Below, in pieces: positions 35,725 through 48,500 of a stretch of DNA of 50,743 nucleotides. Position 1 is the stretch's first letter, and the number at the start of each line of letters is the position of its first letter. Position numbers and translations under genes: made by a program. The notes under the pieces were generated by a model. That model was not told the DNA's origin and made no database searches. It saw only the letters and a program-made list of their open reading frames with translations. The DNA comes from Pelagicoccus sp. SDUM812005 (GTDB lineage Bacteria; Verrucomicrobiota; Verrucomicrobiia; Opitutales; Opitutaceae), in NCBI RefSeq assembly GCF_031127875.1, contig NZ_JARXIA010000030.1, forward strand, positions 1-50,743, in the 5' to 3' direction.

Positions 35725-35758
35725 AAAAAGGCACCGGGCGAAATCTCGCGCGGTGCCT
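35724..35758 (-). terminator. Rho-independent terminator of the VPDSG-CTERM gene
   Basis: AGGCACCG (35729-35736) pairs with CGGTGCCT (35751-35758), and the enclosed GCGA...TCGC can pair further. On the minus strand TTTTTGTATAC follows. It lies 45 bases after the stop at 35804. Confidence 0.85.
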
Positions 35759-35803
35759 GAAAATTGAATACGGACGTTGCTGCCTCGCAGCGAGGCCGTG
35801 TTA

Positions 35804-36355
35804 CTAGTTCGTTCGCTGGATACGTTTTCTCGCTCCGGCGATCGCGAGCATTCCGAGGCCGAGTAGGGCGAAGGTGGGGCCGGAATCGGGCACGTTGCTC
35901 CGTGTCACGATAACGAGCTCGCTGGAAACGGATGTTTGTCCGCTAAACAAGTCTGTGACGCCTCCGACAAACGGTGGGAATGGAGCAAAAGGACTGGCGC
36001 CCACATCGTAAGCGAAAAGGCCGTTGGTCGCTGCAATCCCTTCGAGGTCGAGAACGAATCCATCTCCGATGGTGCCATCCAGATCGTATACGAGGCTGAA
36101 CAGGTCGACGAAGAATAAGTCGAAACTAGAGACGAGCGAGTTTCCGCTGAAGCTCATGGAGAAGTCGCTTATTTCGCCGGAACCGAAGAATCCGCTGATC
36201 TGCCCGTTTAGATTGATGTCGTCAGCAGTGAAGGAGCCGCTTACGAAAGCGCCTTCTTCGAATCCGCCTTGGGTGAATTCGTAGCTTATGCTGGCAGCCT
36301 TGGTGGTGGCAGCGGTAAGTCCCAGGAGGGCGATTAGGCATATCTTTTTTATCAT
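35804..36355 (-). CDS. VPDSG-CTERM (exosortase-sorted) surface protein
   Basis: From ATG 36355 (MIKKICLIALLGLTAATTKA, signal peptide) the protein has 183 residues. The mature part is beta-rich with many Gly, Ser, Phe and Asp (SISYEFTQGGFEEGAFVSGS, FSMSFSGNSLVSSFDLFFVD). The C terminus is a textbook sorting tail: the motif NVPDSGPTFALLGLGMLAIA, that is VPDSG, a membrane helix, then the basic cluster ARKRIQRTN. VPDSG-CTERM proteins are processed by an exosortase/EpsH-type enzyme and are linked with extracellular matrix or surface display. It sits between receptor 2 and the giant enzyme with its own terminator. Specific function unknown. Confidence 0.88.
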   Translation of the reverse strand: MIKKICLIALLGLTAATTKAASISYEFTQGGFEEGAFVSGSFTADDINLNGQISGFFGSGEISDFSMSFSGNSLVSSFDLFFVDLFSLVYDLDGTIGDGFVLDLEGIAATNGLFAYDVGASPFAPFPPFVGGVTDLFSGQTSVSSELVIVTRSNVPDSGPTFALLGLGMLAIAGARKRIQRTN

Positions 36356-36454
36356 GACAGTAGGTGTTGTTTGTTGTTTAGGTAGTAAGGGAATTGGCTG
36401 CGGCAAGGGATGGCTCCTATGAAGGGATGCTTGCGCTATCTAGAATCTAATTAA

Positions 36455-36492
36455 GCGAAAAGGGCGCTGATCAGGAATATCCTGATCAGTGC
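36455..36492 (-). terminator. Terminator hairpin of the giant gene
   Basis: CTGATCAGGA (36467-36476) and TCCTGATCAG (36480-36489) form a perfect stem with a 3-base loop. It extends by three more pairs (36464-36466 with 36490-36492, one G-U). On the minus strand CCCTTTTCGC follows. It lies 28 bases after the stop codon at 36520. Confidence 0.75.
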
Positions 36493-36519
36493 TGCATTTG
36501 AATCGTATCCGAGGAACGA

Positions 36520-39500
36520 CTACTCGAATTTGAAGGTGTCGATGCTGTACTGTTTTTGGCTCTTGTTGACGAATACGAGGTACAGGTCTGCCGTTCCGGA
36601 CGGCACGGATGTGAGATCCACCGTGTAGGTCTGGTATGTGTTGCCGCTGCCAGGTATCGGATCTACGGATACCGTTGCGATCAGCTCGCCCTCTGGACTT
36701 CCGAGGCGGAACTCCACGTCCCCCGCGGATGCGGAGGCCGAGTTGGCGGTGAGGGTTACGGTACTCGCTGGCGAACCGAAGCGGAAGGCTCCGAACTTGA
36801 CCCATGTACCGCCTCGGACCTTGCTCAATACGCCATTGAGCGGAGCGATGCGGCTTGGGTCCTCAGGATGCGATTCCTGGTCGTAGGCGGCCGCATTGAT
36901 TAGCGTGCCGACTTCGGACGGGGTGTAGTCGTAGAAGACGTGCAGCATCGGCGTTGTTCCAGACGATTCACGGCTGTCGATGAAAGTCTGTGCGTTCTTG
37001 TTGCTTTCGTCGATGAGGGCGAGGGTCAGCTTGCCGTCGAGCAGGTTCGCGTTGACGGACGTGGAGACGTCGAGGCTTTCGATCGATTCCTCCAAGAGCT
37101 GGAAGGTGAGCTGGCCTTCCAGTATCGCGTCGGGATCGAGGATACTTGCATCCGTCAACGCGGCATCGGATACGCGGCTCCAGCTTAGGTTGTCTTCGTT
37201 CCAGTCGTCATTGGTGAGTCCATACACGTTTATATCGATCGAGCCTGTGTTTTCGCGCATGCTGCCTCTCAAGTAGAGATCAGCGGAGAGCACTTGCGTG
37301 GCGGGGATTTGATCGAGATCGAACTGCAGGTAGCTCACGCGATCGAAGGCAACGTTTCCGGTGTCCTTGACTGCGAGGCGCGTCTCCTTCGCGTACACGT
37401 TATCGGTATTCGAACCGCCTCGGATATAGCCGTCGGCGTGGGTGAATATATCCAGTTCTCCAATACCGCCGACGCCCTCCTCGAAGGTGAATCGACTGAG
37501 CTCGAAGCCGCCTTGCGGGAAGACGAGATAGAGGTCATGTACGCCGCTTACGCGGTCGAGGGCGTCGGTAGTGAAGACCTCGAACACGCCTGGGGCTGTC
37601 ATAGCGGGACGACGCACGAGCATGATCTGACGGTAGTCGATCCAGCTTAGGTCGCCTGACCTGAGGAGGTCACTGCCCGGTCCGGTGGGGAGGATTTCGA
37701 CGCTGCCGAGGAGCGGGCCGTCGGGCGCGATCTTGCGCAGCTCGACGGAGGTGGCCTGGAATCCCTTGTTCGCGGCCAAGATCGAGAAGGAGGAGACTCC
37801 GTTGCCGAAGTCGAAGTTCTCGAACTTTATCCAAGTACGGGGCCGTATCGAGGTAACCTCGTCATCCCTTACTGCGATGAAGGTGTCGTTGGCAGGATGG
37901 GATTCTTCGCTGAAGTCGGCTGCGAAGATGGTTTCCCCGGGCTTGCCGGAGGTCGTTTCCAGCTTGGAAACGCTTACGGGAGCGTTGGAGGCGATGGCTG
38001 GTTCTTGGCCGGGACGGAGGATGACGTTCGCGGAGATCGCTTCGCCGGAGGTGGAACGTACTACGTCGCGTCCAAGGCTCATAGCGGAGGCGTCGCCCAG
38101 GTAGAAGGTACGTTCCTGGTTGGCCTTTTCGCTGATGATGCCGAATCGACCTTCGAAGGTGATGCCGCTCTCGAGGTCCGTGTAGGTTCCGTGATCGGGG
38201 AGGGCGAAGATGTGGTAGGTGGCGGCGAGGCCGTCTACCATTGTCTGTACCCGAATGCCAACTACGGTACCGTTGTCTTCGATTTCCTCGACGGATTGTA
38301 CTACGGGAGCCTTGCTCTCGAAGCGGGGCTCGAAGACGGCGCTGAATGGCTGGCTCCAGGCTTCGCCTTGCTTGCGTATGACAAGGGTCGGCGTGGGCTT
38401 GGTGTTGTAGCCGGGCACGGTTTCAGTGGTCTTGGGCGAATCGACGGTGGTGTACTCGCGTCGGGCATGGCCGGGGATATGCATCTCCATGTAGCCCTTG
38501 CCTCCAGGGAGTCCTTCGATGACCCAGCGAGCGGCGACGTCGCCGGGGAATTCTCCTGAAGTCTCGACGTTTTCGAAGTAGCGCCATCCGGGCTGCTGGT
38601 AGTCGTCACCGACGTCGCTTTGGTATCGATCGGGGTCGCTGCTGAGCGGGATTGGGTTTCCGTTTTCGTCCCTCACCTCGACGCGGTCGCCGATATTGTG
38701 GTAGAGGTAGTCGTGGTATTCGTTTTCCAATGACGAATCGGAGCGGAACAGGTCGACGTAGAAACCGCTGTCTTCGCCGGTACGGATCATGGCCATGGTT
38801 CGCAGCTGTGTGGCTTCCGCTCCCTCTCCCGCATTGTCTAGGAAGGAGGTGTGGGTGAAGGAGATGTCAGGCGAAAGGGGGGCCTGCTTGGCCTTGGGCT
38901 CCATGGCTTCGATCACTACGTTGTTGGTGCCGAGCTTCGACCAACCGCCTTCGCCGCGCGAGGCGCCGTTGACGATGATGGTGTTGTGAGCGGCCCAGTT
39001 GCGGTAGTATTCAACGTGCTCTGGGAGGGCGTAGTTGACGTGGCCGGGATCGACGCCGAGGACTTCGCCGAGTCCGTAGAGTTCCATGTTCATGCCGCCG
39101 GCGTGGGCGTGCACGAAGTGTCCGCCGCCGACGTGGTACATGAGGCCCTTTTGTGGGTCGCCGTCCGCTGCTTCGTTTCGCTGGATGGCAATGGTGGCGA
39201 AGGGGAGCGTATCGGCCCGCGGCAGTTCGACCTCCGTTGGGGCATGGCTGACTTGGTCCGCGTACCAGAGCAGCTGCAGCGGCGCGTGGTGGGGAGAGAG
39301 CGTGTCGTACTCCTTGAGTTGGCTGCGATCGTGCTCTCCTCTATCGATGCCGTTGGCGATGAGGCCTCCGAGCTTGTCGGCGAGTTCGGCGTTTCCGTTC
39401 TTGAGAGCATGCTGGTAGGTCAGCTCGTAGTCATGGTAGGGGGCGTCGAGCACGCGAGGGCCGTCGCCGAAACGGATGAATTCGCCGTTCGGGAAGGTCA

Positions 39501-42500
39501 GCTCCCGGATGCGAGGCAAGGCGTCGGGAAGTTGTGGATACGTTTCGTAGAGGCCGAGGCTTGGATCGTAGCGATCCAGCAAGGTCATGGCGTAAACGGA
39601 CCAGTTGGCTACGGCGTTGGAGTACTGCAGCGACTCAGGCCAGATGTTGCCATCTGCGTCGTGAGCGGCGGCGAAGAGTCCCACAGGTCCTTGGCGCGGG
39701 GTACCGTCGGTGGTGTGCAGGCTTACGATTTCCGCGCGCAGCTCTGGATCGTCGAGGGCGAGGCCGTTGTGCAGGAGGCTGGGAGTCATAAGGACCGACC
39801 AGTTATTGTCGCGGGTCCCGTGCTCGAGGGTGAGCTCGGTGAAGGTCTTGAAGACCCACTGGGCGTCATCCCATGCGAAGGGAGTCAGTCGGCCAGCCTT
39901 GACGTCGTAGACGAGGTGGCCGTCGAAGAGCCAGTCGTAGAGGTAGTCGTAGACGATGGGAAGCTGGATGCTGATTTCGCGAGCTTCCTTGAGGTGGTCG
40001 TCCTGCAGGAGCCAGCCGCCGTTGCCGACGGAGGACGAGGGCTCGAGGCCGGTGTAGCCCTCGATGGCGTTTTGCATGATGTCCGCGCCGAGGCGAGCGT
40101 AGCGTCCATCTTCCGTGAGGTGGTAGAGGACAGCGGCATCTAGAGCGACGTTGAGCTTATCGCGTAGTGGTCCACGGACTACGCTTTCGACGGTGGAATG
40201 GACCGGGTCTGCGTCATCCCAACTGAGCGGCAGTTCGCGCAGGTAGGCGTCTCTGTCGGTTTCGTAGGCGGCGAGCTCGTCCGCGATGCGGTCTTGCATG
40301 CCTTGGAAGACGCTAGCTGCCCAGTCGTTGTTCTCGATCTTGGCCAGGATGGCGGCGCGTTCGCTGTCGCGGGTCCAGATGAAGGGACGTTCGAGGCGAA
40401 CCGGCGGCTCGTAATGACGAACCTTGAGGGTTGGAGCGTTTTCGCTTTCGGAGCTTTGGATGCTGACGAGGTCTTCGTTTTGGTCGCCGCCAGAAAGCAG
40501 GAAAGTGACGACTGCGTCGGCCCCCGCTAGCTCGACGAAGCTAGTGACGTCGAGTTGTTGGTAAGCCCCTGTCCTGTCGAATGACATCGTGCCGAGCATG
40601 GTAGCTCCAGCGCCATCGACGACGCCGTTGTTACTTTCATGGTTGGAGGAATTGTTCCAAGTGAGGGTAGATTCGTCCCAATCGTCGTTGAGCAGACCCC
40701 ATACCTCAATGCTCTTAGCTCGATCCTGGTTGTTGCTGCCATAGAGGGAGAGGACGACGCGGTTCAGGGGAGCCCTACGAATGCTCTCCAAGTCGAACTT
40801 GAGGTAGGTCATGTAGTCGTTCCAAGGCTTCTCAGCGTTGCGAACGCGCATACTGGTCTCTTCGCCGTAGTTGGTATCCTTGAAGCTGCCGGCACGGATG
40901 TGGGCATCATCGACAGCATTGAAGTCAGTATTGATCGGGGCTCCGAGTCCGCCTTGCGCAGAGTTGATGGTGATCAAGACGGTGTCTTCGTAGGTCTCCT
41001 CGCCGGCTACGACGGTGAGCTTGAATTCGTGAACGCCGACGAACAAGTCGAGCGAGAGTTCGAGTCCGGTGCCTACGACTTCGCCGTCCTTAGTCCAAGT
41101 AATGCTCGAAGGGGTGATGTCGTCGCGGAGGATACCCGAGAGTTGGACGGTCTGGATACCGTCTCCGTCTTCATCTTCGATAGTTTTAGCGGCCCCTGCA
41201 AAGAGAGCTTCCTGTCCGTCGATGTTAAGATCGATGACCTGGAGGTAGGTCGTGCGTTCGTCGCCAGCGCCCGGTACCTTCAAGTAGTAGTAGAGTTTTC
41301 CATCGTATACGTGTGCCACGCCTTTGTCGAAGGTGAGTCCCTCCGTCGGTTGGTAGACGGTCTCCCAGTTGTTGGTACCGCCTTCGGTGCGCTGCACGAA
41401 GGGGCGTCCACCTTTGAGAGTGATCATGAAGATGTAGTTGCCTGATGCATACAGACTATTGCCGCCGGCAAAATCATCCGTGACGATGAACTCACCCTCG
41501 CCCCGTGGGCGGTAGGCGTGGAGGTACACCGTTTTGTTAATCTCTCTATCGATGACGCGAGCGATAATATGCTCGTCGCCGCGATCGGTCACGTTGAAGT
41601 CGAAGTTACCGACCATGTAGGCTTGGTTCTTTTCGGTGGTATCAATCCAGTCTCCTGGCTCGAAGACCTTCATTATTTCCGGATCCAAGCGCGGGATGTC
41701 GAAGGGTTCGCCCTTGTAATTCTTCCAATCGCTCTTGCCGTCTTGGCTATCGGAGTAGGCGTAGTATGCGCCATTCTGATACAGGTAGCGGTCGTTGTTG
41801 TTAGATGATCGCTTCTGGAAGGCCACGCGTACCTTGCCGTTTGCGTATTTCATGGATCCGTAGACGCCGTAGTTGAAGTCGAGTCCCTTTCTGCTGGCGT
41901 TGTTTTCGTGGATACTCGTTTGGTTTTCCCACTTGGAGACGCCGTCGTATTTGGAGTATATCCATCTTCCGTTGTTGGACGAGCCTGCGCGCATGTAGAA
42001 GAAGAGGTCGCCTTCGTCATTGAGGAAGAAAGTAGGATAAGTAAGACCGCTCCAGAGATTGTGGTTCTCGGTCCCCGTCATGGTGAGATGCTTGTAATCG
42101 CCGTCTGGAGACTTGACGAACTTGTCCAGTGTGAACTCCTCGTCGGGCACTTCAGCCGCTCCGTCGATGGAGTAGCTGTAGCGGAAGTAGTCATTGGAGA
42201 AGGAGCCATCGGAGGGCCTGGTCCTTGAGTAGGCGTGCATGTCGTAGAGCAGGTGGATGGTGCCGTTTTTCGGACTGATGCCTACTGCTATGGTGTTGTG
42301 GGTCTCGCCGATCCAGTATTGGTTCAGGTAGCCGGTATGGCGGTGTGGGAACTCTATGGTCGCCATGGAACCAGTCTCTGTGTTGAGACGGGTGAGCATG
42401 ACATGGCGATTTTCCTTTCCGCCGCGGTACCAGGTCATGAAGACATACTGTTTGTAGACCTTGATACAGTCGCCGTGGGGCGTGAGGGCGTTGCCGAAGA

Positions 42501-45500
42501 ACCAATCGTAGCCGTCTTCGCGGTTCGGGGTACCGTTGGGGACCTTCTTGCCGTCGAAGAACATGACGTTGTCTGCGATCACCATCTCCGAGAGCAGCGT
42601 CGCTTGGTTGGGAGCAGTTCCGGTATCTCCTCCTCCGGTATCTCCACCGCCGGTGTCTCCGCCGCCGCTATCACCTGAGTCTGGGATGGAGCTGACAGCT
42701 ACGTTGTCGAGTTCGATATGACGAGAATCCGTGGTGGCGAAGTTCAAGCGGAAGGTGACGGAGCTCGATGCGTCCAAGGTGCGGTCGGCCAGCTCGGTGA
42801 GATCTACGTCGATGTCGCCGAGCTCGTTTTGAGCCGAACCGGTCTGGAGGGTGCCGGAGGCGATTTGGCCAGCTGTCAATGCTCCGCCTTCCAGGACCTC
42901 GAGCGCCCAGGTGGTGGTGCCCCCGCGAGCGACGGAGTCGAAGTGGAAGCCGGTGAGCTCGACATCGATGCCGTTGGGCTCGGTGACGACGAAGTCGATG
43001 GAGCGTTCGCCTGCGCCGGAGCTTCGAGAGCCGGTGTAGTGGAACGAGGCGTCGTTTGGCTCGGTCGCGGGCAGGTGAGTCGGGTCTGCAGGGGCTAGCT
43101 CAGCCGAGAGGCTGCCGAAGGTGCCGTCGTTGCTGCCGGCTCTGAACTCTTGCTTCCATGCGGAGTTGTTTTCAACCAGGCCAGCGAGTCCATCCTGTAG
43201 GGCGGCTTCGGGGGCATCCCACCGATCCCAACCGACGAATGCGGGTTCCGCCGGTGGAGTCGTTTGTTCTGTGGCGCTGATGCCGACGTTGTCCAACTCC
43301 ATGTACTTGCTGCCGACTGACTCGAAGGTCAGGCGGAAGGTCACGGTGCCGTCGGCTTCCAGATGGCGGTCCGCAAGGCCGGTGAGGTCTACATCGACGT
43401 CGCCCTTCCAGCCGGGGCCCCATCCGTTTGCCATCTGGCCGGTGGCGACTACTCCTGCTGTGAGGGCTCCGCCATCGACGACTTCCAAGGTCCAGGATGC
43501 CGTGGGCGATCCATTTCTTTGGATGGCATCGAAGTGAAAAGCCGACAGGTCGTAGCCGGTTCCGTTGGTTTCAGTTACCGCGAAGTCGAGAGACTTTGCT
43601 ACATCCGTTTTAATGCGGTAGCCCGTGTCGTTGAAGCTATCATCGGAGCCGCTTGTGATATCTGCTGCGGCAATATCGGCTGATAGGCTGCCAAAAGTGC
43701 CGTCCTCGCTGGAGCCTCTCCAGTTGTGGGTCCAGCCTGCATCTATGTTTGCGGTTGCTCCGGTCGCTCCGTTTTCAGTGGTCGCTGGCGAAGAGGCCGC
43801 ATCGCTGGTCCATTTCTCCCATCCGACAATCAAACGAGGATCAGCAGGGTTGTCCTCGCCCGTCTCGGACTCCTTCTCGATAATCTCGACTTCGTTGATG
43901 CTGACCCAATCGTTGGAATAGCCGGTGGCTCCGGTTACGGTGAGCTTCAAGTACTGGGCTTGAGTTGTTTCGAAGCTATGCTCGAAGGGGCCTGTTCCAG
44001 CTCCCGTGCGGCTGGCGACTTCTACGAAGCCGTCGGTGGGCGAGTTGGAGAGCTCGACCGTGTAGTGGTAGGCTCTGCCTTGGTAGGTGTAGATCTTGAC
44101 GCCTTCGATGTTCCTTGTGGTTCCGTAGTCAAGTGTCACGGATTTTGGATACACCTGGGCACTCCAGCGGTGGTCGTCGTCGGTGAAGCCGTCGAAGAGG
44201 TTGGAGGCTGGGTTTCCGTCTTGTTCGCCGTCGACGGAGGCAACGGATACGCCTTCTTGCGGAGTGCCGTCTGGGGGAGTGTCGTCAGGAGGCGTGCCTG
44301 TTCCGGAGATTTCGAGTGAATCGAAATTGAAGCTTCCGGCTTCGGAAGCGAAACGAAGGGTTTGTACGCCCTTTTCGAGCTGGATCGTCGCGGTGCTGGT
44401 ACGGAAGGCGGTGAGGTTCGGGCTCTTGGTAAGGTCGATGGTAGCCAAGGTCGAAGCGCCGCTCGTTACCTTCATCTTCGAATTGGCGGTCGGCGCAGCG
44501 GTGCGGACTTCGACCGTGTAGTTGCCGGCGTTGGGCGCGTCGACCGTGTACTCGGCGTACTGGCCAGGGGCGAAGCGATTGAGGTAGAATACGGAGTTGC
44601 TCCAGCGCGTAACCTTGGTGCTGCTGCTCTTGGTGGTGAAGTGCTCGGCTTCGATGAGCTTGGGAAGGGCGTGGGTTTTGGGATTCACGCGTAAGGTTTG
44701 GCTGGCTTGGGCAGGCAGGAAGTAGTCGTCGCCTTGGTCCGATACGGTGATCGTCGCTTCGCCGGGGCCGAGGAGGTGGCGAACGGTGTCGCTCCACACG
44801 ATTGCCACCTGGTTATTCGGGCAGACGTAACGGAGTTTGGCGTTGGGATTGTTGCTCGTGACTTGCAGCGTGAATTCCGCGTCGCCGGATTCCTTGGCGG
44901 GAATGGCTTCGAAGGTAATCACTTGCTCGCGCTTTGGCACGGAGAGCTCGTGGCCGACGATAGGAGCGGCGTTGTAGGTTCCGTTGCCGGCTTGCAATGC
45001 GTTGATGGTGGTCTGGCCGGCGCGCTTGACGACTACCGTGTTGCCGACGACTTCAGCGACGGCGGGGTCGGAGCTTTCGAAGGTGACAGGCAGGCCGGAG
45101 CTGGCGCTTGCGTTGAGGGCGATGTCGCCGCTGCCCCAGACGTATTCAGAAACTGGAAACGAGAATTGGATTGTCTGGTTGGTCTTGGAAGTGTCGGGAG
45201 TGATGGTCAGCGAGCGAACGACGCTTGCAGCGGAGTCGAACTCGCCGTCGCCGGCTTGGCTGGCGGTGATGTTGCAGGTGCCGACGCCCATGATCTGGAC
45301 CTTGTTGCCATCGACGATGCGGGCGATGTTCGGATCCGAGGAGGTAAAGGTGATGGGAAGGCCGGAGGTGGAGCTTGCGGTTAGCTCGAAGTCGTCGGCG
45401 CTTTCGATCTTGTTGGGCAGGGGATCGAAGGTGATGCTTTGCTCGGCGTAGTCGGTTTTATTGATATCGAAAACGTAGCAGTGGATGGTGACTTCGTCGC

Positions 45501-48500
45501 TCGCTTCCTTCTCGGCGAAGACGGCGACGATCTTGCCGTCTTCCATTTGGATTTGGCTCTTTTGCACGTCAATGCCGGTGTCGATCGCGTAGTCCGTTTG
45601 CCAGTCTAGGGTGCCCGCCAAGGCGCTTTGGACCGTCAGGCTACCGCCGCTGGAGGTGATTTTGTACATACGGTTGCCGTAGAACTCACCGAGTGTACCT
45701 GCACCCTCGAATTCGATGAACGCGCTTTCGCCGGCCTTTCTGAGATAGGCGAAGCCGTCGGTGCCTTTGGGCTTGTTTCTGAGGTAGACGTCGCCATGGG
45801 GAGACATGGCCGCGTCCGGGCCGCCAGCCCAGCCAGCGTCGTCTGGAACGCTTCGAGGGTCGGCGACCAGGAAGGGAGCGTGGTCGATAATCGGAAGCTC
45901 GTATGATCTGCCGTCTAGCGTGGTGCCGGCTCCATCCATGCGCGGTCCGAGATTAACCATGTAGTATCCTTCGTTAAGAGTCGTGGGAGACTCGGCCCAT
46001 CTAACGGAGTAGACGTAGTAGAAGTCTCCATTGAGAAGGTAGGGAGCGCCGTAGGCGTAGTTTCGCTCGCCTTGAGTGACTTCGCTGCCGGTACCTTGCA
46101 GGATCATCTTCTCTTCCGACCAAGCATTGCCGTCATAGTAGCTGATCATCATGTTGCCGCCCACGGCCGAGCCCAAGCGACGTTCGAAGAACACTTCTCC
46201 CTGATCGTTGTTGATCAATTTTGGATACGTCACGCCTGTGACTTTCTTGCCGGGCACGAGGTAGTCGCGCTGGGGGAGGAAGTTTGCCGCGGTGAAGTCA
46301 GCGTCCGGCGCGAAAGCGATGTTCTTTTTGGATACGATGTAGTTCAGGTCTTCGTTGTGGTGATCGTACATGATGTGTACGGTGCCATCGATGGGGCAGA
46401 CTCCGATGTTGGTGGTGAGGTGGGTGTCACCCTTTCCGCCGACGAGGCTGAGCTTGCCGGGAAGTTCGACGTGGGTCCAAGCGCCTTCGCCGATTTTCTT
46501 GCGAGAGACCATCAAGGCGCGGTCCGCGAATCCGCCTCTGTACCAGGTGTAGAAAACGTATCCATTTACTACTTTCACGCAGTTGCCGTGCGGGTTGATG
46601 GCGGCTCCGTAGTGGTAGGGCTTGGGATCGTCTGCCTTCCAGAAGAAGAGGGCGTCGTCCGTGACGGTAGAGCTTTCGTTCAGGGTAACGAGGCCAGTGG
46701 GCTCTACTTCGCCCGGCTCGTCGCCACCGCCGCCCGGTTCGCCGTCGCCTGGATCGCCGCCGTCGCCTGGATCGCCGCCGTCACCTGGATCGCCGCCGTT
46801 CGGATCGTACTTGACTGCGAGAGTCAGTCCGGCTCCGGATTCGACGTCGCTGATGATCGCTATCTTGTTGGTGGCGTTGACTCCCGCGATGACGATCGAA
46901 GCGAAGCCGTCGGCGATGTTGGCGTTGATGAAGTCGGTGGCGTCGACGGAATGGGTTTCGGTGGCTAGGTGCGAAACGACAACTGTCCCGAGGGCTTGGG
47001 CTCCGCCTGCTTCGACAGCTGCGGCGTCCGTTCCCTTGGAGGGAGCGCTGTTCCAGGTCAGCGTGTCGGCGCTCCATGCGTCGTCGCTTATCCCAAATAC
47101 GGTGATGGACTCGGGAGCGGTGGCGCCTCCTACCCGGGCGTCGAAAGAGAGGGTCGCCTCGGTGACTCCGCTGGAAGGCAGGCTGCTGAGGTCGAACTTC
47201 GTGTAGGCGATCAAGTCGTTGTCGTTGTTGCCGTTGTTGCGAACGTCGAGGCGGTTGTTAACGCCATCGTAGTTGGTGTCGCCGTTGGCGCCGCCCTTGA
47301 TGTATGTGTCTTCGAGGGCGCTAAGAGTTGCTTCGACGGGCTCTACCGTTTCGGTCACGGCGGTAGCGGACAAGGTGAATATCGAGATGGAGGAGGTGCT
47401 GCCGTCCTTCAGGCTGACTGCGGTCAATCGAATCTTGCTCGTCTTGATGCTGGGCAGCGGCACGGTTTGGTCGTCGCTGGGGTCGTAGCCGGTAGCGGCG
47501 GTCTGCCAAGCGCTGCCGTCCCAGTACTCGATGAGGTAGTCGCCGATACGGTCGAAGGCTTCCACGATGCGTACGGAGGTAATGTTTTTTTCCTGCCCGA
47601 AATCGAGCTCGAGCCATTGTCCGGCGCCGGGAGGATTCGAGTTCCAGCGGGTGGTGTCGTCGCCGTCGTTGGCGTCCTGGGCAGGGCGGTCCGCTTTTTC
47701 AGTGGATGCGGTGATGGTGGCGTCGGTAACGAGGTACTCTTCGGCTCCGTCGGGCAGCGGCAGCGTTACGGTTAGCGTGAACTCTGCTTGGCTATTCAGC
47801 CCGCGGCTGTCGGTCGCTTCGATCGCGATCTGGTAGGAGCCTTGGGTTAGGTGGGAAAATTCGTTTTCGTAGGCGGTCCCGGCTTGGCCCCAGATGAAGG
47901 GGGCAGTGGCGATCTCGCGAACGAGGTTGCCGTCGATGAAGAGGCTGACGCTGGTGAGGTCGCCGTCTAAGTCACCCACGTTCGCTTCGACGCTGAAAGC
48001 CTCGCCCTCTTCGATCGCGGTATCGCCAGCGGGGAAAACGAGCTCGATGTCGGGGGCGTATGCTATGGCTGTTGCTGCGAAGGTCCAAAGGGAGATGGAC
48101 GAGGTGCTGCCACCCTTCAGGCTGACTGCGGTGAAGCGGAGCTTGTTTGTTTCGATATTGGGTAGCGGGATGGTTTGGTCGTCGCTGGGATCCCTGCCGC
48201 TTGCCGCTCTTTGCCAGGCGCTGCCGTCCCAGTACTCGAGCAGGTACTCGTCGATACGGTCGAAGGCTTCCTTGATCCGTACGGATCGAAGGGTGCGGAC
48301 CGTGCCGAAATCGAGTTCGAGCCATTGACCGGCGCCGTTGCCGACCGAGTTCCAACGGGTGGAGTCATCGTGGTCGTTGGCGTCCTGGGCGAGCCGAGTT
48401 GGTTCGCTCGTCTTCTCGGTGGATGCGGTAATGGTGGCGTCTAGGATCGTGTACTCCACTGCTCCCGCGGGGAGGGGATTGCCTTCCACTGTTAGCTTAA

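Larger units (their letters stand above)
35385..35803. other. Upstream region of TonB receptor 2
   Basis: This 419-base gap holds the promoter region of receptor 2 and, at its far end, the terminator of the VPDSG-CTERM gene. Candidate control sites are AAGCGCTT at 35686-35693 (exact AAnCGnTT core) and the perfect 12-base palindrome GTATACGTATAC at 35713-35724. No gene is seen. Confidence 0.5.
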
